A stretch of 64,000 bases of DNA from Chamaecyparis obtusa (Eukaryota > Streptophyta > Pinopsida > Cupressales > Cupressaceae): contig BSBK01007032.1 of NCBI GenBank assembly GCA_027943335.1, positions 62,001-126,000 on the forward strand, read 5' to 3'. The translations under genes were made by a program, and so were the position numbers. The stretch's first letter is position 1. Each line of letters opens with the position of its first letter. The notes under the pieces were generated by a model. The model was given only the letters and a program-made list of their open reading frames with translations, made no database searches and was not told where the DNA came from. This document shows, piece after piece, positions 43,936 through 59,320 of the stretch.

Positions 43936-45972
43936 GTCAAAGAGGATTAATTAAATAAAAAATATTATTTAATTATGTAATTAATTTTAATCAAATTAGT
44001 TGTATAGTTGAATTAAATTAAATCCACCTCATTCAAGTGGGACACATGGCTAAAAAAATTAAATAAATCAATTAATTAATTGTAAAATTTCTCACCTACC
44101 ACATGAGAAGGAATTAAATAAACCAATAGGAATTGAGGATTGAACTCAGATGGATCAAAGCCAAATCGATTCTCCATCACTCATATTGAGAATGAATCTA
44201 AGCCACTCATTTTGTCTCTTTGTCCCAAGCTTTGAGAAAAAAATATTTAAATTGTCTCACTATGTGAAACCATCAACTTAACTCAAACTTGATCATAGTT
44301 AAACTTACTCCACCCCCTAGGCTTGAAAAAATCTATAAATAGAGAGAAAAAAAATTAGGAGAAAAGGATATGTTCTCTTTAGTTAATTGCGTCCTTATTA
44401 TAGACATTTTGATTTGAAAGCATAATTTTATCATGTTAGCATAATTGAGAAAAGGTAGGCATTTAAATTCATCATTTTAGCTTTAAATTTTCATTTTAGA
44501 GATGTCTATAATCGATGCTAGTTGAGAGAATCACATTAGCTTCTTTAATTAGAGATCCATGAGATGTTCTTGCATTTAGATTTTAATTCAATATTATTTT
44601 AAAATATTAATTAGATTCAATTGAGCTGATATCTTAGCAAATTAATTTCATGAAGGTATTCAATATACACATAATCACACCCACCATGGGGCCTAAGGCC
44701 TCTACTCATCGAATTCCATGTTTATTTCCTAAATTTGAATGAGTTTATATTTGAATTCTCTAATTTATAGGTGAAGTAGCACATACAAGCAAATAAATAG
44801 TGCATACAAGGAAGATTTTGACGCATTTACGTGGAGAAATAGTGTGTCTACACCAAAGTTTGACGCATTTGCACTAGGTGTCAACGCGTAGCATAAATTT
44901 CTATCTTTTGTCTTCTATTATTTCAGCACTTATACATTGACTCTGTAGCGCTTACAATTACTGTTTCAATGCTTACATTATTTTCTACCATTTTAATGTA
45001 ACGACACTTTCTAGAATTTAACTGTCAACATTTATAATATTTTGTAGCGCGTAGGAAAAGCTAAATAGTGCATACAATAATTTTATAGAGTGTATAGTAG
45101 ACATAATGACGCGTATAATAGTTTCTTTAGCGCGTAGTACTAGTTATTTTAAAATTTAAATTATACAAGTTTAATGACAAATTTTCTGTGTTTTACATAT
45201 GACAAGACATAAAAAGGTCTGAAAACCAGAATCTAGAGCCAATAAAGAGGATAAAGAAGCAAAAAAGAGGTTGAGAAAGGAGAAACAAGTCCATTTAAAT
45301 AACTTTTTAGAAGATTCCAAGCAAGAAGGAGAGGCCTTTGAGAGGTATAAGTAAATAATTCAAGCTTATAAATCCAAATTTGCATCTCTTAATTGGATTT
45401 TTGTTCCGTAGGATTCATAAATATTATTCAATTTGAGGAAGGAAAGAAAAAAATTGATTTTCTTTTATTTCTTCACATTTTCCTTGAATTCTGTTGGACT
45501 AACACTTTTTAGAAGAGGATGCTAAGGAGCTGGAACAATCGCCACTAGGTGAGTATAAAATGCATAAAATGATATTAAAAATGAGCCTAGCTTTTCTAGC
45601 TTCGAAAAGGTATGCCTAATTTAACCTTATGCATTTGCTTAAATTGTGGTAATTTGATTTAAATATAGCATAATTAGAGACCTATTATTATTTTTTGGAT
45701 TTCTTAGTAGGCCAATGCTCTTCACTTCTTTTAGTGAATAAAAATGTTAAACCTATCAAATTCTTCAATTAAAAGAAAGGTCAAGGAATGAACAAACACA
45801 CTAAATAAAGCCTAATTGTTTGTGGAAGAGAGTATTAGGTGATTATTCTCTTCACCTTTTAGGTGAATCAAAAAGCTAGAAGTACTCAAATCCCCTTTGA
45901 TTAAAAGTTACTTAGAAATTGAACCATGTTAATTGTGTTTGGAAGTGGAATGTAGTAGGGATGTTCTCTTCA
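43936..45972 (+). other. Unassigned spacer with TATA box and a GCGCGTA-type motif array
   Basis: AT-rich without a recognisable protein. A good TATA core (CTATAAATAG, near 44331) is followed by a stretch in which short words such as TAGCGCGTAG, AACGCGTAG, GACGCGTATA, AGCGCTTAC, AGTGCATAC and GAGTGTATAG recur about 13 times (44776-45140). After 45200 a short Lys/Glu-rich frame (NKEDKEAKKRLRKEKQ) appears. A degraded LTR plus leader is possible, but termini were not found. Confidence 0.4.
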
Positions 45973-46895
45973 CCTTATTACTCACCATCAATCCTCAAGC
46001 ACACATAAAATTGTGTCAACACATCTTTAATATAAACTTATTTAAGTAGGTTGACAAGTAATCCATTACATGTATATATGATCGATGTATGAACATGCAT
46101 ACACATAAATAAAATAACATCTATCAATAGACTAAGCTACCTTACTTAAAGATTGTATTATAATTAGTGTAAATCAAGAATCCATTAATGAAGACATTAT
46201 GTCCCATTATTTACATTGTTAAAATTGGTAAAGAAGTATATAAATCCATCTGATATTGCAGTCTTTTGTAAGGGAGATGTTACGAAAGCCAAGAAAATAT
46301 CTTGACTTAAAATAATAATTTAATGTTAAAGAAACATAACTAGGACTATTCCATTTATCCACATTTCTAATCTTGACAGTATTATGAGACTTTAACCCCA
46401 ATAATATTATTAGCTCGTGTAATTTCTAAGTCTCTATTTATGGCGACACTTCAAATTAATAACATTATTGTTGATAAGGAAATATTGACCATCTATTCAT
46501 TGATAATATTATTAAATTAATATTTAAATTAAGAATTCCACTAAAACTTATATTAATATAAATATTGAATATCTATTTACATTAAAGTTTATCAAATAAT
46601 ATTTTTTTAAGATTAATAATGTTTGGTATTATCAAATGGATTAGTCAAGTATTAAGCACAAGATTATAGGATAGTTATTAAGTGTATTAGGGAATTCACA
46701 CGTTGCTTGGGAGAGATAAATGTCTTGTGTCAAAACACATATGAATTTAACTTGTAATATTTTATAGTTACCTATTATTGAGATTGCAATATCATACTTT
46801 AATATCTAATTCAAATGTCAATAATTCATATTTAATTTAATGTTCACACAAAAATCTTTATGTCTCCCTTATTATTTGTAATTAATATTAATTTA
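45973..46895. repeat. Repeat S2, partial third copy
   Basis: Matches about 41135-42035 and 48550-49375, starting at ATTACTCACC and ending at TTATTATTTGTAATTAATAT. The LINE-bearing right part is absent. Confidence 0.85.
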
Positions 46896-47920
46896 AATTT
46901 GAATATTAATATGAACTATAGTATCTTTATCATTTAAATAAATCTAATGAGCTATCCAAATTATTTGGGAAACACATATGTATAATAAAATATTTATATT
47001 CATTTTTATCACAAACAATGTGTACCCAAAAAGTAAAACTCTCAATCAATACCCTTGGTTTTCAATCCACCTAGTTGTGTTCCAATTGATAATAGTGACT
47101 ATTATCATTATTTATAGATTCTTATCTAACAACTTTCAAATATTGATTTGGATTATCAATTCTAACTTCAGAATTATCTAGGGATACTCAACATATGATA
47201 GAGAGGTCCATGATGGCAGTCGTATGGTTGGTAAATCGTAACATGTAACTTTAGCCCCCACTTGCTACATCACATTCTGATTAGCAGACATAGCTAAGAC
47301 AATGATAAGAGCATTTAATGTTGTAATTTCGTAGTTGAACATGACAACTTGCCTCTAACATATAAGGGCATACTTTTGTTTGGTTTTGACTATGTTAAAT
47401 GATATGTGAAGGAGGGGACGCCTTTCAAAATCGCCATAAGATTAATTAATGCACATCCTCAATTGCCCATCCTCAATTTTATTTTAACTTATCACTATAA
47501 GTGCATTTTCAATTAAGAAAACACAAATTTCCTTGCGGTAGAAACATCAAATGAAAGATTTTGGAATGAGGCATTTTCCTGCACGCAGCTGAGCAGGATT
47601 GTGAATGGATTTTTAGAACCATAGACTCTTCCTATATTGAGCTTCAAAGGCCACCACAATAATGTGATATGTAGTATTTCTAATTGTCATGATAATATAA
47701 ATGGTGGTTCATCTTTCAGGGGCAACCCCTTTGTCCGTTGAGGCTATTTTGGTTGTATTTAGAATAATATACATATAATATATTCATAAATTTTTTTTTG
47801 GAAGTTTAAATATCATTTAATATATGTCTGATAATAATTTTTAGACCCAAAATTTCTTGATTATATTTTAATATAAAATAGATTATTGAAATAAGTCTCT
47901 ATATCGGGTAAAAGCACAAT
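46896..47920. other. AT-rich DNA with no recognisable gene
   Basis: No coding motif is seen in either strand. It separates the partial S2 copy from protease fragment D. Confidence 0.5.
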
Positions 47921-48186
47921 CCAAGTTTCTATTATCTTGACTTGCATGGGATCAGCATTGGCGGCACGATGATTAAGTATCCGGCTTCAACGTTCCTAAA
48001 TGGTGGGCTGATAATCAATTCTGGAAGTACGTTTACTAGCCTGGTGGATCTTGCTTGGCATATACTAGAGCTGAAGGTGCAACATCCATATTTGGAAATA
48101 TTCAGTAGTAGAATTACAATATTATTTATGATTTGGGAAAGAACAAACTCTCATTTCCTCCTGCCATTTGTAACACTCATATCTAA
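47921..48186 (+). pseudogene. Nepenthesin-like aspartic protease fragment D (3' part)
   Basis: Begins in the middle of the gene at YYLDLHG-coding sequence and reads HGISIGGTMIKYPASTF, then INSGSTFTSLVD. Here the second catalytic Asp is replaced by Asn (INSGS for IDSGS). An internal deletion then joins it to the C-terminal part; IFGNI and the LGKNKLSF region are recognisable in a shifted frame. It ends at the same stop context as the intact gene, and 3' flanking similarity continues for 3 kb. It has no promoter or 5' half. Confidence 0.9.
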
Positions 48187-51100
48187 TAGGTCAATGTGTA
48201 GTCTTGAGGTCAATATCTAATAATAAGGTGATGTGTAGACAGATCTTTAAGTCAATATGTACTTAGTAACATGTAGACAAGTAAAAAGTAGCTTTGTAGT
48301 CTTAAAGTTAATATATAAAACATCATCTATACAACACCTACGAGGAATCCATGATTCTATCGACATCATGGGTTCTATCTATCTATCTATCTATTGATCT
48401 ATATATTTATCTATCCATCTATTTGGAATTTGCAAAAAAAACTCACAAAATCACTAGTTTGCATCATTTTTGAACTTGTTATAGTTTAACTACTAAATGT
48501 GTCCAAAATTTAAGATATGGAGAAAACATGTACATGTATATGTATATGAAGTAATCCATTACAAATATGTATATATGCTCAATGTATGTACATGTATACA
48601 CCTATATCAAATAACATCTATTAGTAGACTAAGCTACCTTACTTCATTATAATTAGTGTAAATTGAGAATCCATTGATGAAGACATTATGTCCCATTACT
48701 TATGTTGTCAAAATTAGTAAAGATGACTATAAATCCATTTGATATTGCATTGTTTTCTAAGGGAGATGTTATGAAAGCCAAGAAAATATCTTGTCTTGAA
48801 ATAATACTTTAATGTTTAACAAACATGGCTAGCACTATTCTATTTATTCATATTTATAATCTTCATCTAGTATTATGAGACTTTAGCTCGAATAATATTA
48901 TTAGCGAGTGTAATTTCTAAGTCTCTATTTATGGGAACACTTCAAATTAATAACATTATTGTCAATAAGGAAATATAGACCATATATTCATTGATAATAT
49001 TATTACATCAATATTTAAATTAAGAATTCTACTAAAACTTATATTAACAATATTGAATATCTATTTCATTAAAGTTCATCAAATATATTACTAAAATTAA
49101 TAATTTTTCCTAAATTATCAAATGAATTAGTCAAATATTAAGGACAAGATTATAGGATAATTATTACGTGAATTAGGGAATTCACATGTTACATGGGAGA
49201 GATAAATGTCTCATGTCAAAATAGATATAAATCCAACTTTTAATCTATTATAATTACCTACTGTTGAGGTTGTAATATCATACTCTAATATCTAATTAAA
49301 ATCTCAATAATTCATATTTAATTTATTGTTCAGACGTCGTACATCTTTATCTATCCTTATTATTTGTAATTAATATTAGTATCAATTGATAATTCAACTT
49401 TTTGGTTTTGATGTCGAAGATGTGAGGTGCCAAACTATGTAATTCCTTTTATAAGATTAACTCTAAAGTTTTGGCTACTAAAATTCAATCTCTATTGCCA
49501 AGGATTATTTCTAGTGAGAAAAATGACTTTGACTAGGGTCATCACAATCTAGACTTTATTATTACTATCTATGAAAATATCCATTCTTTATGCATGAAAA
49601 AGAACCACTTGGCTTCCTACTAAAGTTGGATCTTAAGAAAGCCTACAACAAAGTTAACAAGAATTTCCTAATAGAAATTCTTGGGGCCTTCATTTTTGGA
49701 GCCAAATTTATTTAATTAATTTGGGAGATGGTTTCAACTATTAGAATCTATCTTCTTGTTAATGGATCCCCTTCTTATTTTTTTTATGCCCTCGTTGAAT
49801 CTCACAAGGGGACTCTACATCCCCTTTTCTATTTATTATCATAGCTAATAGTTTGGGAATACTTCTCCACCATATAGTTAGCAAAGGATTATTGAAGAGC
49901 CTCAAACCTTCTTCAAGCAATATGGTTTGTTCCCATAAAATTTTTATTAATGATACAATGTTTCTTGGAGAATCTCCTATTTTGGAATCCACGAGTTTGA
50001 AGAAATCCATTTATACTTATGATATTATTTCCAGCCATAGGAAAGATATGAATAATATTGCTCTCTTCTATATAACACGCTTTCTATAGAAGAAAACATA
50101 GGATTGGTCATATATTTGGTTGCAATATTGAATCCTTCCTTTTGACATATCTTGGTCAGCCATTATGGGTTAAAGATCTGGATTTTTTCTAGATAAAATT
50201 AATTGACAAATTTAATTCTAAATTGGTTGGATAAAAGTGTGCATTATTAAGTTAAGCTAGAAAGACTCAATTATTGAAATATTCCCTTCAAAACTTGCCT
50301 ATGTATGCAATGAGTCCGTTTTAAATTCCCTATAAATATATGGATGCTATCAAACAAATCCAAAAATAGTTCATGTAGTCTAGAAAAAAAGACAAAAATA
50401 AGGTATCTCTAGTTCCTTAGGAAGCTGTATGTAAATGAAAAAGGCTTGGAGGACTTTGATTGAGAAGAAGAATAAAGGATTTCAACATGGTTGTACTCAC
50501 TGAGCAAGTTTGGAGGGTGTTCAAAGAAAATACAGAGAATGGAGTTGTGTTTGTCATAATAAATAACTCAATAATATTATCTCCATGAAGGTAATGACAA
50601 CAAATAAATCAAACCAATGAACACTCAAACCAAACATAGGAAATAAGGAATTGAGGTTTAGGTTCTAGTTTCCTTTGGTTTAAATAATACCACCAAATGT
50701 CTTACATTAAAATCTTTCCAAGGAATTCAAATTATTTTGTGGCATTAAGAAAATATAGAGAAAGAATGTACATTGCATGGTAATGAAAATATTCAAGGAG
50801 AATGTTATTTAAGTTCAAATGTAATGATGAGAAAAACTATTGGTTTAGGAGTATCACATGAGCATATAAACAATTCATAAATAATAAAATTCATGTATAG
50901 GTAGGGCATATACAATGCCTGATAATATAAAACCAAGTGATCCAACACCCTACTCTGACATGGTTCCAACTATGTGTGTGGTGAATAGAATCACAACAAC
51001 AAGGTTACAATCATCTTGCTAAGGGAGATGAAATATAATTTTAATTATTTGATTGTATATCCTCTCAAAGCCAACCATCTCAATGGAGTATAAATTGAAA

Positions 51101-51195
51101 GGTCAGCTAGTGTTTAATCAGAAGTGTTAAAATAGTCATGTTAATCGAAGTGATAAATCAAAAGGAAAAATAAAAAATTAATTACAAACAAAGGA
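48187..51195. repeat. Repeat S2, copy 2 (downstream of fragment D)
   Basis: Matches 40296-43935 nearly throughout, apart from the deletions listed for copy 1. It includes the former protease 3' UTR and its (TCTA)n microsatellite near 48379-48422. Together with fragment D it is a 3.3-kb truncated duplicate of the intact gene's 3' neighbourhood. Confidence 0.9.
49425..50560 (+). pseudogene. LINE reverse transcriptase remnant in S2 copy 2
   Basis: Same organisation as 42085-43190: KLDLKKAYNKVN (one Ser-to-Lys change), LVNGSPSYFFY, FINDTMFLGES with the active-site pair altered to ND, and KAWRTLIE/TEQVWRVF pieces in shifted frames. It shares the same ancestral breaks plus additional ones of its own. 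Confidence 0.85.
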
Positions 51196-51653
51196 CACAA
51201 CAAAAATATAATACCTAATTTTACAAACAAAGGACACACCATACATTTTATGAACAATTCCAAGTTATTCTAATGCAAAAGCATATGTATTTTTTTGAAT
51301 ATGGTTAATAGCTCAGATGTGTACAACCTTCCAACATGCTATCTTACATATTATACTATGCATAACTTTACACTCCCAAAGATCTTATCCAAATACTTGA
51401 TATTTAAACAAATCTAAATTTTATAATGAAATATTAGATACTTATTCAAACCAAATTCAAAGATAATGTTATATTGTTTCCAACAACAAAACATTTCTAA
51501 TGGTATTGTGATTTCCTTAAACTCTAAGATCTTAATAATTATTTTCAAGTAATATATTATTTGCATGTAAAATGTGTTTTATTGTTATGTTTTCTAAGTT
51601 AGTACATGTAGTAATTTGTTTTCCAAGCACTTTAACATTGAATACCAACACAT
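51196..51653. other. Unassigned AT-rich DNA between repeats S2 and S1
   Basis: No coding motif or repeat family recognised. Confidence 0.5.
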
Positions 51654-53470
51654 TTATATAGTTCAACATAATGCTTACAATTCTTGGTGCATGAGAACCT
51701 AAGGTACAAGTACACCAGGAGGTCAAAAGGTAAAAAATGAGCAATTTGATTGTATTTCAATATATTAAGGTCATTTGGATATGTTGTAAGTCATAACAAG
51801 TCATTGTAACAATAAGTGCAAAGCTATTTTTAAAAGTTACTCAAGTTGTCCTAATAAGTCCTAAAAAATCAAACTATGGTAAAAAAAGGTAAAAAATGGT
51901 CAAAATGTGTAAAAGTGTTAAGAGGGTTAAATTGGATGTAAGAAGTCATTTTTGGCCCATCTTGGAGTATCCATGTAGTGATTTTTCAAGTTGAGTGTAA
52001 AATGGTAAAAGTTGTCGTTGACAACAAAATGTTCTCAAAAATTCAAATAATGCAAAAAAGGTTGTAATCCATCAGTTGGGAAGTTGTATGGCCAGTTACA
52101 GAAGTTGAATAGGTTATATATAGGTGTTTGGTTGAATCCAATGGGAGGTGGTCAGTTTGGAGTGTGAAAGAAATAATAACCAAGAACACCTATGGCTGCC
52201 CATCCATTTCCTATAGGAGCATTATGGGGCAGTTAAGAGTTGAAGATATTAATCTACCTTTGGATTATGGAAGTCATAGGATGGAGTATTAGCTACATAT
52301 AATACCATTGTAATGTATTCATGTATTATTTTATAAATGGTTTTTGTGTTGAGACTAAATTTTTCTAATTGACTTCATGGATAGACATGTTACTCCATGT
52401 TTGTGAATGTTTTTCTACTTGTAAATGGATTGGATGTGTCTTTCAATTGATGGAGATTGATAGAATGATGAGTTATAACTCTTTTGAAACCCTTTTTGTT
52501 GACTAGTGTGACTTATGTTGTGAGATCTAAGGGATTTTGTCAAACCTATTACAAAAGCCTCTATGACAGAGCACCTCTCAAGGGTTTGACTATAAGTCTA
52601 TTTTTAATTTTTCAAAAATCCTATAACTCTAGGATTTTGGATTATATTTTTTTTTTTTTGAAATTTAATTGGTCTTGTATTGATTTATTAAGGAACATAA
52701 TAGATATTTGATTCCTAGAAGGCACAATAGTGGAAGATTATTTGTTTTGATAGTATTTTGACAGTAAATTGGAGTCTCTGTATGGGGATCATAACTCAAT
52801 ATTTAACCATTGGATTGGGATAAGTTTTAGATATGTTTCATAAAACCTAGTTCTCTGGATCATCACCAAAGATATTTTGAAAATAATTTCATGTTAGAAA
52901 GTTGTTGATGACTGAGTACGGGTATGTCAAAACTGTTTGAATGTGGACAATCATAAACTTGTTTTGTTATCCATTAAAATGAGTGATAAGGTAGTTAAAT
53001 GGATGAATGTATTATATATTGAATGACATGGAAAGAGAGTTCTTGTATGTAGGGTGAAGGTTCATTTAAATGCAGGTTCATTGTAAGAATAGGGACAATG
53101 AAGGACTATCATGAAGGGTAATCAAAGTTTGTAGCAACATATTGATGCAAGGTAAAAAGGGAAGAGTTGGTAAGACTCCTATGGTGAATGGTAAGAGTGA
53201 GAGTTTAATGTATTTGTGATCAATTTGATGACCTTATGGATATGATGATTGAATAAGGATAGGGAACCTTACGGTCAAGGCTATGATAGGAAGTTCTTGT
53301 AGGGGTCTAATTAGTGGATGTTCTACATCAATTCTTTTTCTTATTCATCATCTTCAAAGAAAATATATTGAAAGTAGAAACTCAATGCTCTGCATCTTTT
53401 GTTATTTTAAAATTCTTTTGTGGCAAAAATCTCTCTGCACTTTTAAGTTTCCATTCTAATTTGTTGTTGG
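51654..53470. repeat. Repeat S1, second copy, left part
   Basis: Matches 21076-22922 with few differences, including the GGTTATATATAGG TATA-like word (near 52113) and the 75-codon frame of unknown meaning at 52484-52711. It is interrupted at 53470 by the next element. Confidence 0.85.
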
Positions 53471-56400
53471 TGTTAGCACCCTGATAAAATTTTCATGGCT
53501 CCTGGTCTTTTCCCCTGGTCCCTATAGTGTTTTTCCTGGTCTCTGGCCTAGAAACCCTTGCAAATATTCAAAATCTAGCCATTACTTTGAAAAACCCTGG
53601 CCCTGTTCTAATTTGATGTTACCTTTTCTGGGTCACTTAAAGATCCTTTTAGTGCATGTGCCTTATTATTTTATCACTTCGCGGGGTCATGTCCTTTAGT
53701 TCTTCCTAAGTTTTTACCCCCGATGACCTTTATATTTTCCTTGGTCCCTGGCACTTAATTATTTCCTTAAGCCTATAGTCTGGCGGGTTTAATTTAGCCT
53801 AAGTCTCAGCAATTGATTTTTCCTACGTTTTAGCTTAAATCTTTCCTGGGCCTAGCTCTGACACCATCTTGATCCAACGGTTACCACAAAAGTGCAAAGG
53901 TTTTGTCAGAGGCTTGTGCTTTTAAGATGGCCATTGATTCTTTTTCATGACATAACTTTTCAATGCAGGTGGGACCACTGCTACATAAGCACAAGTGGCA
54001 ACATTTTATTGACCGAAAGAAAAGATGATATGGCAGGGTGGGGTCAAGTTGTCAGTCGACTGAAGATCTGGTGGTTGTCGCATGATCGCAAGGAATATTC
54101 TTCCCCTTTGCGATCATCTGATAGCCGTCGATTTGGAATCTAATGTAAAGGTTGTCAGTGGGTCCAAGGTAATATGTAAGCACAGTTGGTGGTCTATGAT
54201 TGGTCCATGTATTAACACGTTGGCAGTTGTCAGTGGGACCTAGTTTTCGAATGTGTCAGAGGGTCCTGACATTGTCTGTAAATCAGCGGTAGGCATAAGT
54301 TCTTATGAGATGTGTCAGAGGCTTAAGATCTTGCGCCAACCATTGATTTCATTTCCTGTTAGAGGATCTGTAGAGCGGAGGTAAAAAAGGTTGATCTGAT
54401 GGTTGTCTTAAGTTCTAATAGAATCTTTATGTCCCATGTGAACTTTAGACAACCGTTGATCTCATTTAAGGTGGGCCCAGTTTCTGGTCTAAGGTTTTGG
54501 TGGAGCGGTTAAATCTTTGGTGGTCCTGATAAATGTTTGTAGTATTCGCTTTTTCATGGAGTATTATGGCAGGGTTCTAAATCTTTTAGCGATTCAATGA
54601 ATACGTGTTCGTTGAATCTCTAGATAAAGTATCAGTGTTTCAAGTCTTTTAGCGAATTGGCGAAAAGTCTTTGGTTGCTAATTTGCTAGACAATCAGTGG
54701 GCCCTCAAATTTCTTATGTATTCGCCAATTCACGAAGAGTAACCTGAGGTTAAGAAGGGACTTCGTGATTCTGTGAAAGCAGTCATTCACTGAATTGTTT
54801 GATCTAACATGGGTTAAGTAATGTATTCTGTGACTTGGAGTTTCCTTGCAGTTGCGTATTCATTGAATGATTGACTAAGGTTAAGTTTTTCCCTTTAGTC
54901 GCCCGTTCGCCAGATGTGACCTGGGTTGGTTATTTTTCTTTGTTCGCTGAATCAGAGAGTTAAACGATGGGTTAAGTTTTTATTCTGCGAATAAAAATGC
55001 CTTTGTCGCTTGTTCGCTAGGGTTAACCTGAGGTATCTGGATGGGTTAAAGACTTAAAGCCCATGAAATAGAGGAATCTGATGGTCACGACTTAAAGATA
55101 GCTCAGATTTAAATATCGACCACCGATTTGTTGCAGGTGCCATGATATGACCGTTATGATTCAAATTCAAATTTCTTGGAGGGTTTCCTGCGACCAGAAG
55201 GACTAAAATTGAATTCTTTCATGACCAGATTTGATTTGTTTGGTGGCACTTGCTGTTGCAGTGTGGTCTAGGGTGTTCCATGATCGTCTGCAGGGGTTTG
55301 TACTATGTTTTTTGTGCTCGAGGTGTGTTTGCAGGTGGTCGATTTGACTGGTTTTCATGGCAATTCCTTGTTGTTTTGTATTGTTCTCCCAGATTTTGAT
55401 GATTGCAAATTTGTTTGAGATTCATTTCCTCTGGGTTGCCTATGTTTCTTCCCCTGCAATAACTTCTGATGTATTTTGATTGGTTGGGTAGTTGAAACCC
55501 TAACCCTAGTCATCCGAAGCTTGATGCATCTTGTTTGGGATTCCAAGATGACTAGGGGGTATATATTGTAGCATTTTTTACTTTGCAAGGGTTCTAAAAT
55601 CCTGGTTCCTAAGGGTTCCCTTTCGGCTCCATGAAGGGTCCTTTTCCTGTAGATTTTTTCTAGTTCTCTGCATATAGGGTGTTCTTTCTTCCTTTGTTGT
55701 TTCAGAGAATATAATACATATTGTAGTTGATTTTTCTTATGTATGAGGACTCAATTTATTTTTACTATTACCAAGCTATCTCCATTTGAATTATGAATTC
55801 ATTAATCATACATCAAGGGTGTTTGATTTTTCTATTTGCATTTCCTATGTGTTTGTAAGAGGAGTTTTCTTCGCAAAGATAACTGATTCAAGATTATTTT
55901 TCATGTATGTATGAGCTGAGGTGTCAAAGATATGTCATGCTTGTCTTCCAGTGAATGCTGGTTAATGTATTATCCATTTATAGGTCTCTTATAAGGGGAG
56001 GGTTAAAAACATTTGGATGGGTGATAACATGCTTGAATACATAGGTGGGTCATTGAAGTGAGGTTGGTCATGGTGCGTGATTGATGTTATGCATCAACAC
56101 ATTGAATTTATTGCTTTCTTGTTTCATAGTCATCTATTGCAATAGGGTATTTGACTCTCTGGCCCTTTGGATAAGGCACTGGTCTATGAGGGACTTAGGG
56201 TATCTCAGGGGTCCTTTCAAACCCATCATTAAATCATTTACATTCAGCTCTACCCTTTCCCTTTCATGTTGTTAGGATAGATCTCTGGTTTTCATACTCA
56301 CTCTATGCAAGTAGGGCTATTGTATGAGATCTTGGTTTCATTGAGGTATAGGATACCTACAAGGGTTTGAAGACTATTCCACAATAATGTATATGCAAGC

Positions 56401-56596
56401 CTATTGTTTATCATGAGGTGTCTTGAGTGTGCAGATAAGGCAATACCCGCCTGAGTGATGTGGAGCTCAAAGAAGAAGGAGGATTCCTTTCAATCCTCAT
56501 CAATTGGACTTTTTTCTTGTCAAACTTGAGTGCCTACCCTAAGAATCAAGCCCATCTATTGATTCAATTTTGGTCCTGCAAGGAAAAGCTCCAACA
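53471..56596 (+). mobile_element. 3.13-kb solo-LTR-like element inserted in repeat S1
   Basis: The ends are TGTTAGCACC...CTCCAACA, flanked by GTTGG (53466-53470) and ATTGG (56597-56601), a 5-bp target duplication with one change. The other S1 copy reads GTTGTTGGAAAAGG without interruption near 22915-22927, proving the empty site. It belongs to the same family as 30818-34307, in opposite orientation; the shared TATA-to-leader block runs from GGGTATATATTGTAG (near 55557) through TCTGCATATAGGGTGTTC. No coding domain or internal LTR pair was seen. The U3 part contains one GCATGATCGCAAGG ... CCTTTGCGATCATC hairpin near 54078. Confidence 0.85.
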
Positions 56597-57276
56597 ATTG
56601 GAAAAGGATTATGAGGGAAAAAAAATATTAGATCATTTAGTTACTTTATTTAGTTCTAGCTTTTTCTTCCCTCACATGATTCAGTGGATTGCCTTTATTG
56701 ACTGTAACACCCCACCAAGGAACCTAGAGGACTATCTACTTAATGAATTAAAATAGAAAGGATTTACATAGTAATATTTTTTTTAAATGGTACAAAAACC
56801 AACATCATCATCTAATGCACCATAAGTATGATCATTACTATGCATAAGTGGAAGATAACATACATTTATGAACTATGTCGTCTATGGGCTGCGTAACATC
56901 GCTACTATGCAATGTTTCTAATATAACAACAAAACCTATAACATCAAAAACATCTATGTGCAACTATGTTCATTTAAATACCAAACCAAATTTTCCTATA
57001 ATAACCTTTCTACATGAAATAAGATAAGACTTACAATCATTATAATGCTTGTGTCTTGCTTCCTTATCTTTGCATTATATTATCCACGATCCAAAACTTT
57101 TAACCACACAAAAGCCTATACAACTTGATGCAAAATATTACATACATAATTATAATATAACCTTCATCAATATCTTATTTGGATGAGTTATCATCAAGGA
57201 GGAGTGAGATTATTTCATGTAATTCCTTAAATAAAAACCCTAAGGGCTAGACCTAAGTCTTGGAGGGCTCATCATT
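56597..57276. repeat. Repeat S1, second copy, right part
   Basis: Continues the match to 22923-23594 through GTAACACCCCACCAAG and ends at GGGCTCATCATT, where the CACTA-like terminus begins. Confidence 0.85.
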
Positions 57277-57699
57277 CACTAGTACATTTTGCACCATTTT
57301 TCGACGCACTATTGGTCAAAGCTTCTACCCAACTCGATCCAATGGTCGACCAACGGGTTCATCGCTATTATTTTCCTTGAAATATCAACCAATTACTGAA
57401 CCCATCAAATGATCGACTCCACTATTGGTCAAAAATGAGGGCAACCTAGGCCGAAGATAATATTTAGTGGCTCTGACTAGGATGCCAAACCCGCGATGCC
57501 ACATTTCGACACAGAATATGCAGACTAATCACCAACAGCATCTAGATCGGTGATTAGTCTAGCTATTTATCTTCAGGTGTCCACACTCATTTTGCTGCTT
57601 GTTGCCAGCAGGTCCCTACTTGTTTCCAAACTGCTTTGGGCTGTAGCAATCCATTTGCTCTGCATGAAATTGTTGGTTTTTTCATTTTGTTTGAACTAT
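57277..57699 (+). mobile_element. CACTA-like transposon terminus
   Basis: CACTAGTACATTTTGCACC begins exactly where homology to the other S1 copy stops. Subterminal repeats typical of CACTA elements follow: CACTATTGGTCAAA at about 57308 and 57421, and a related CCAATGGTCGACC. The candidate 3-bp target duplication is ATT. The opposite end, which should be followed by ATTGATGACC, was not found in the window, and no transposase is present. The end call is good; the extent of the element is unknown. Confidence 0.55.
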
Positions 57700-59320
<1,621 letters not shown>

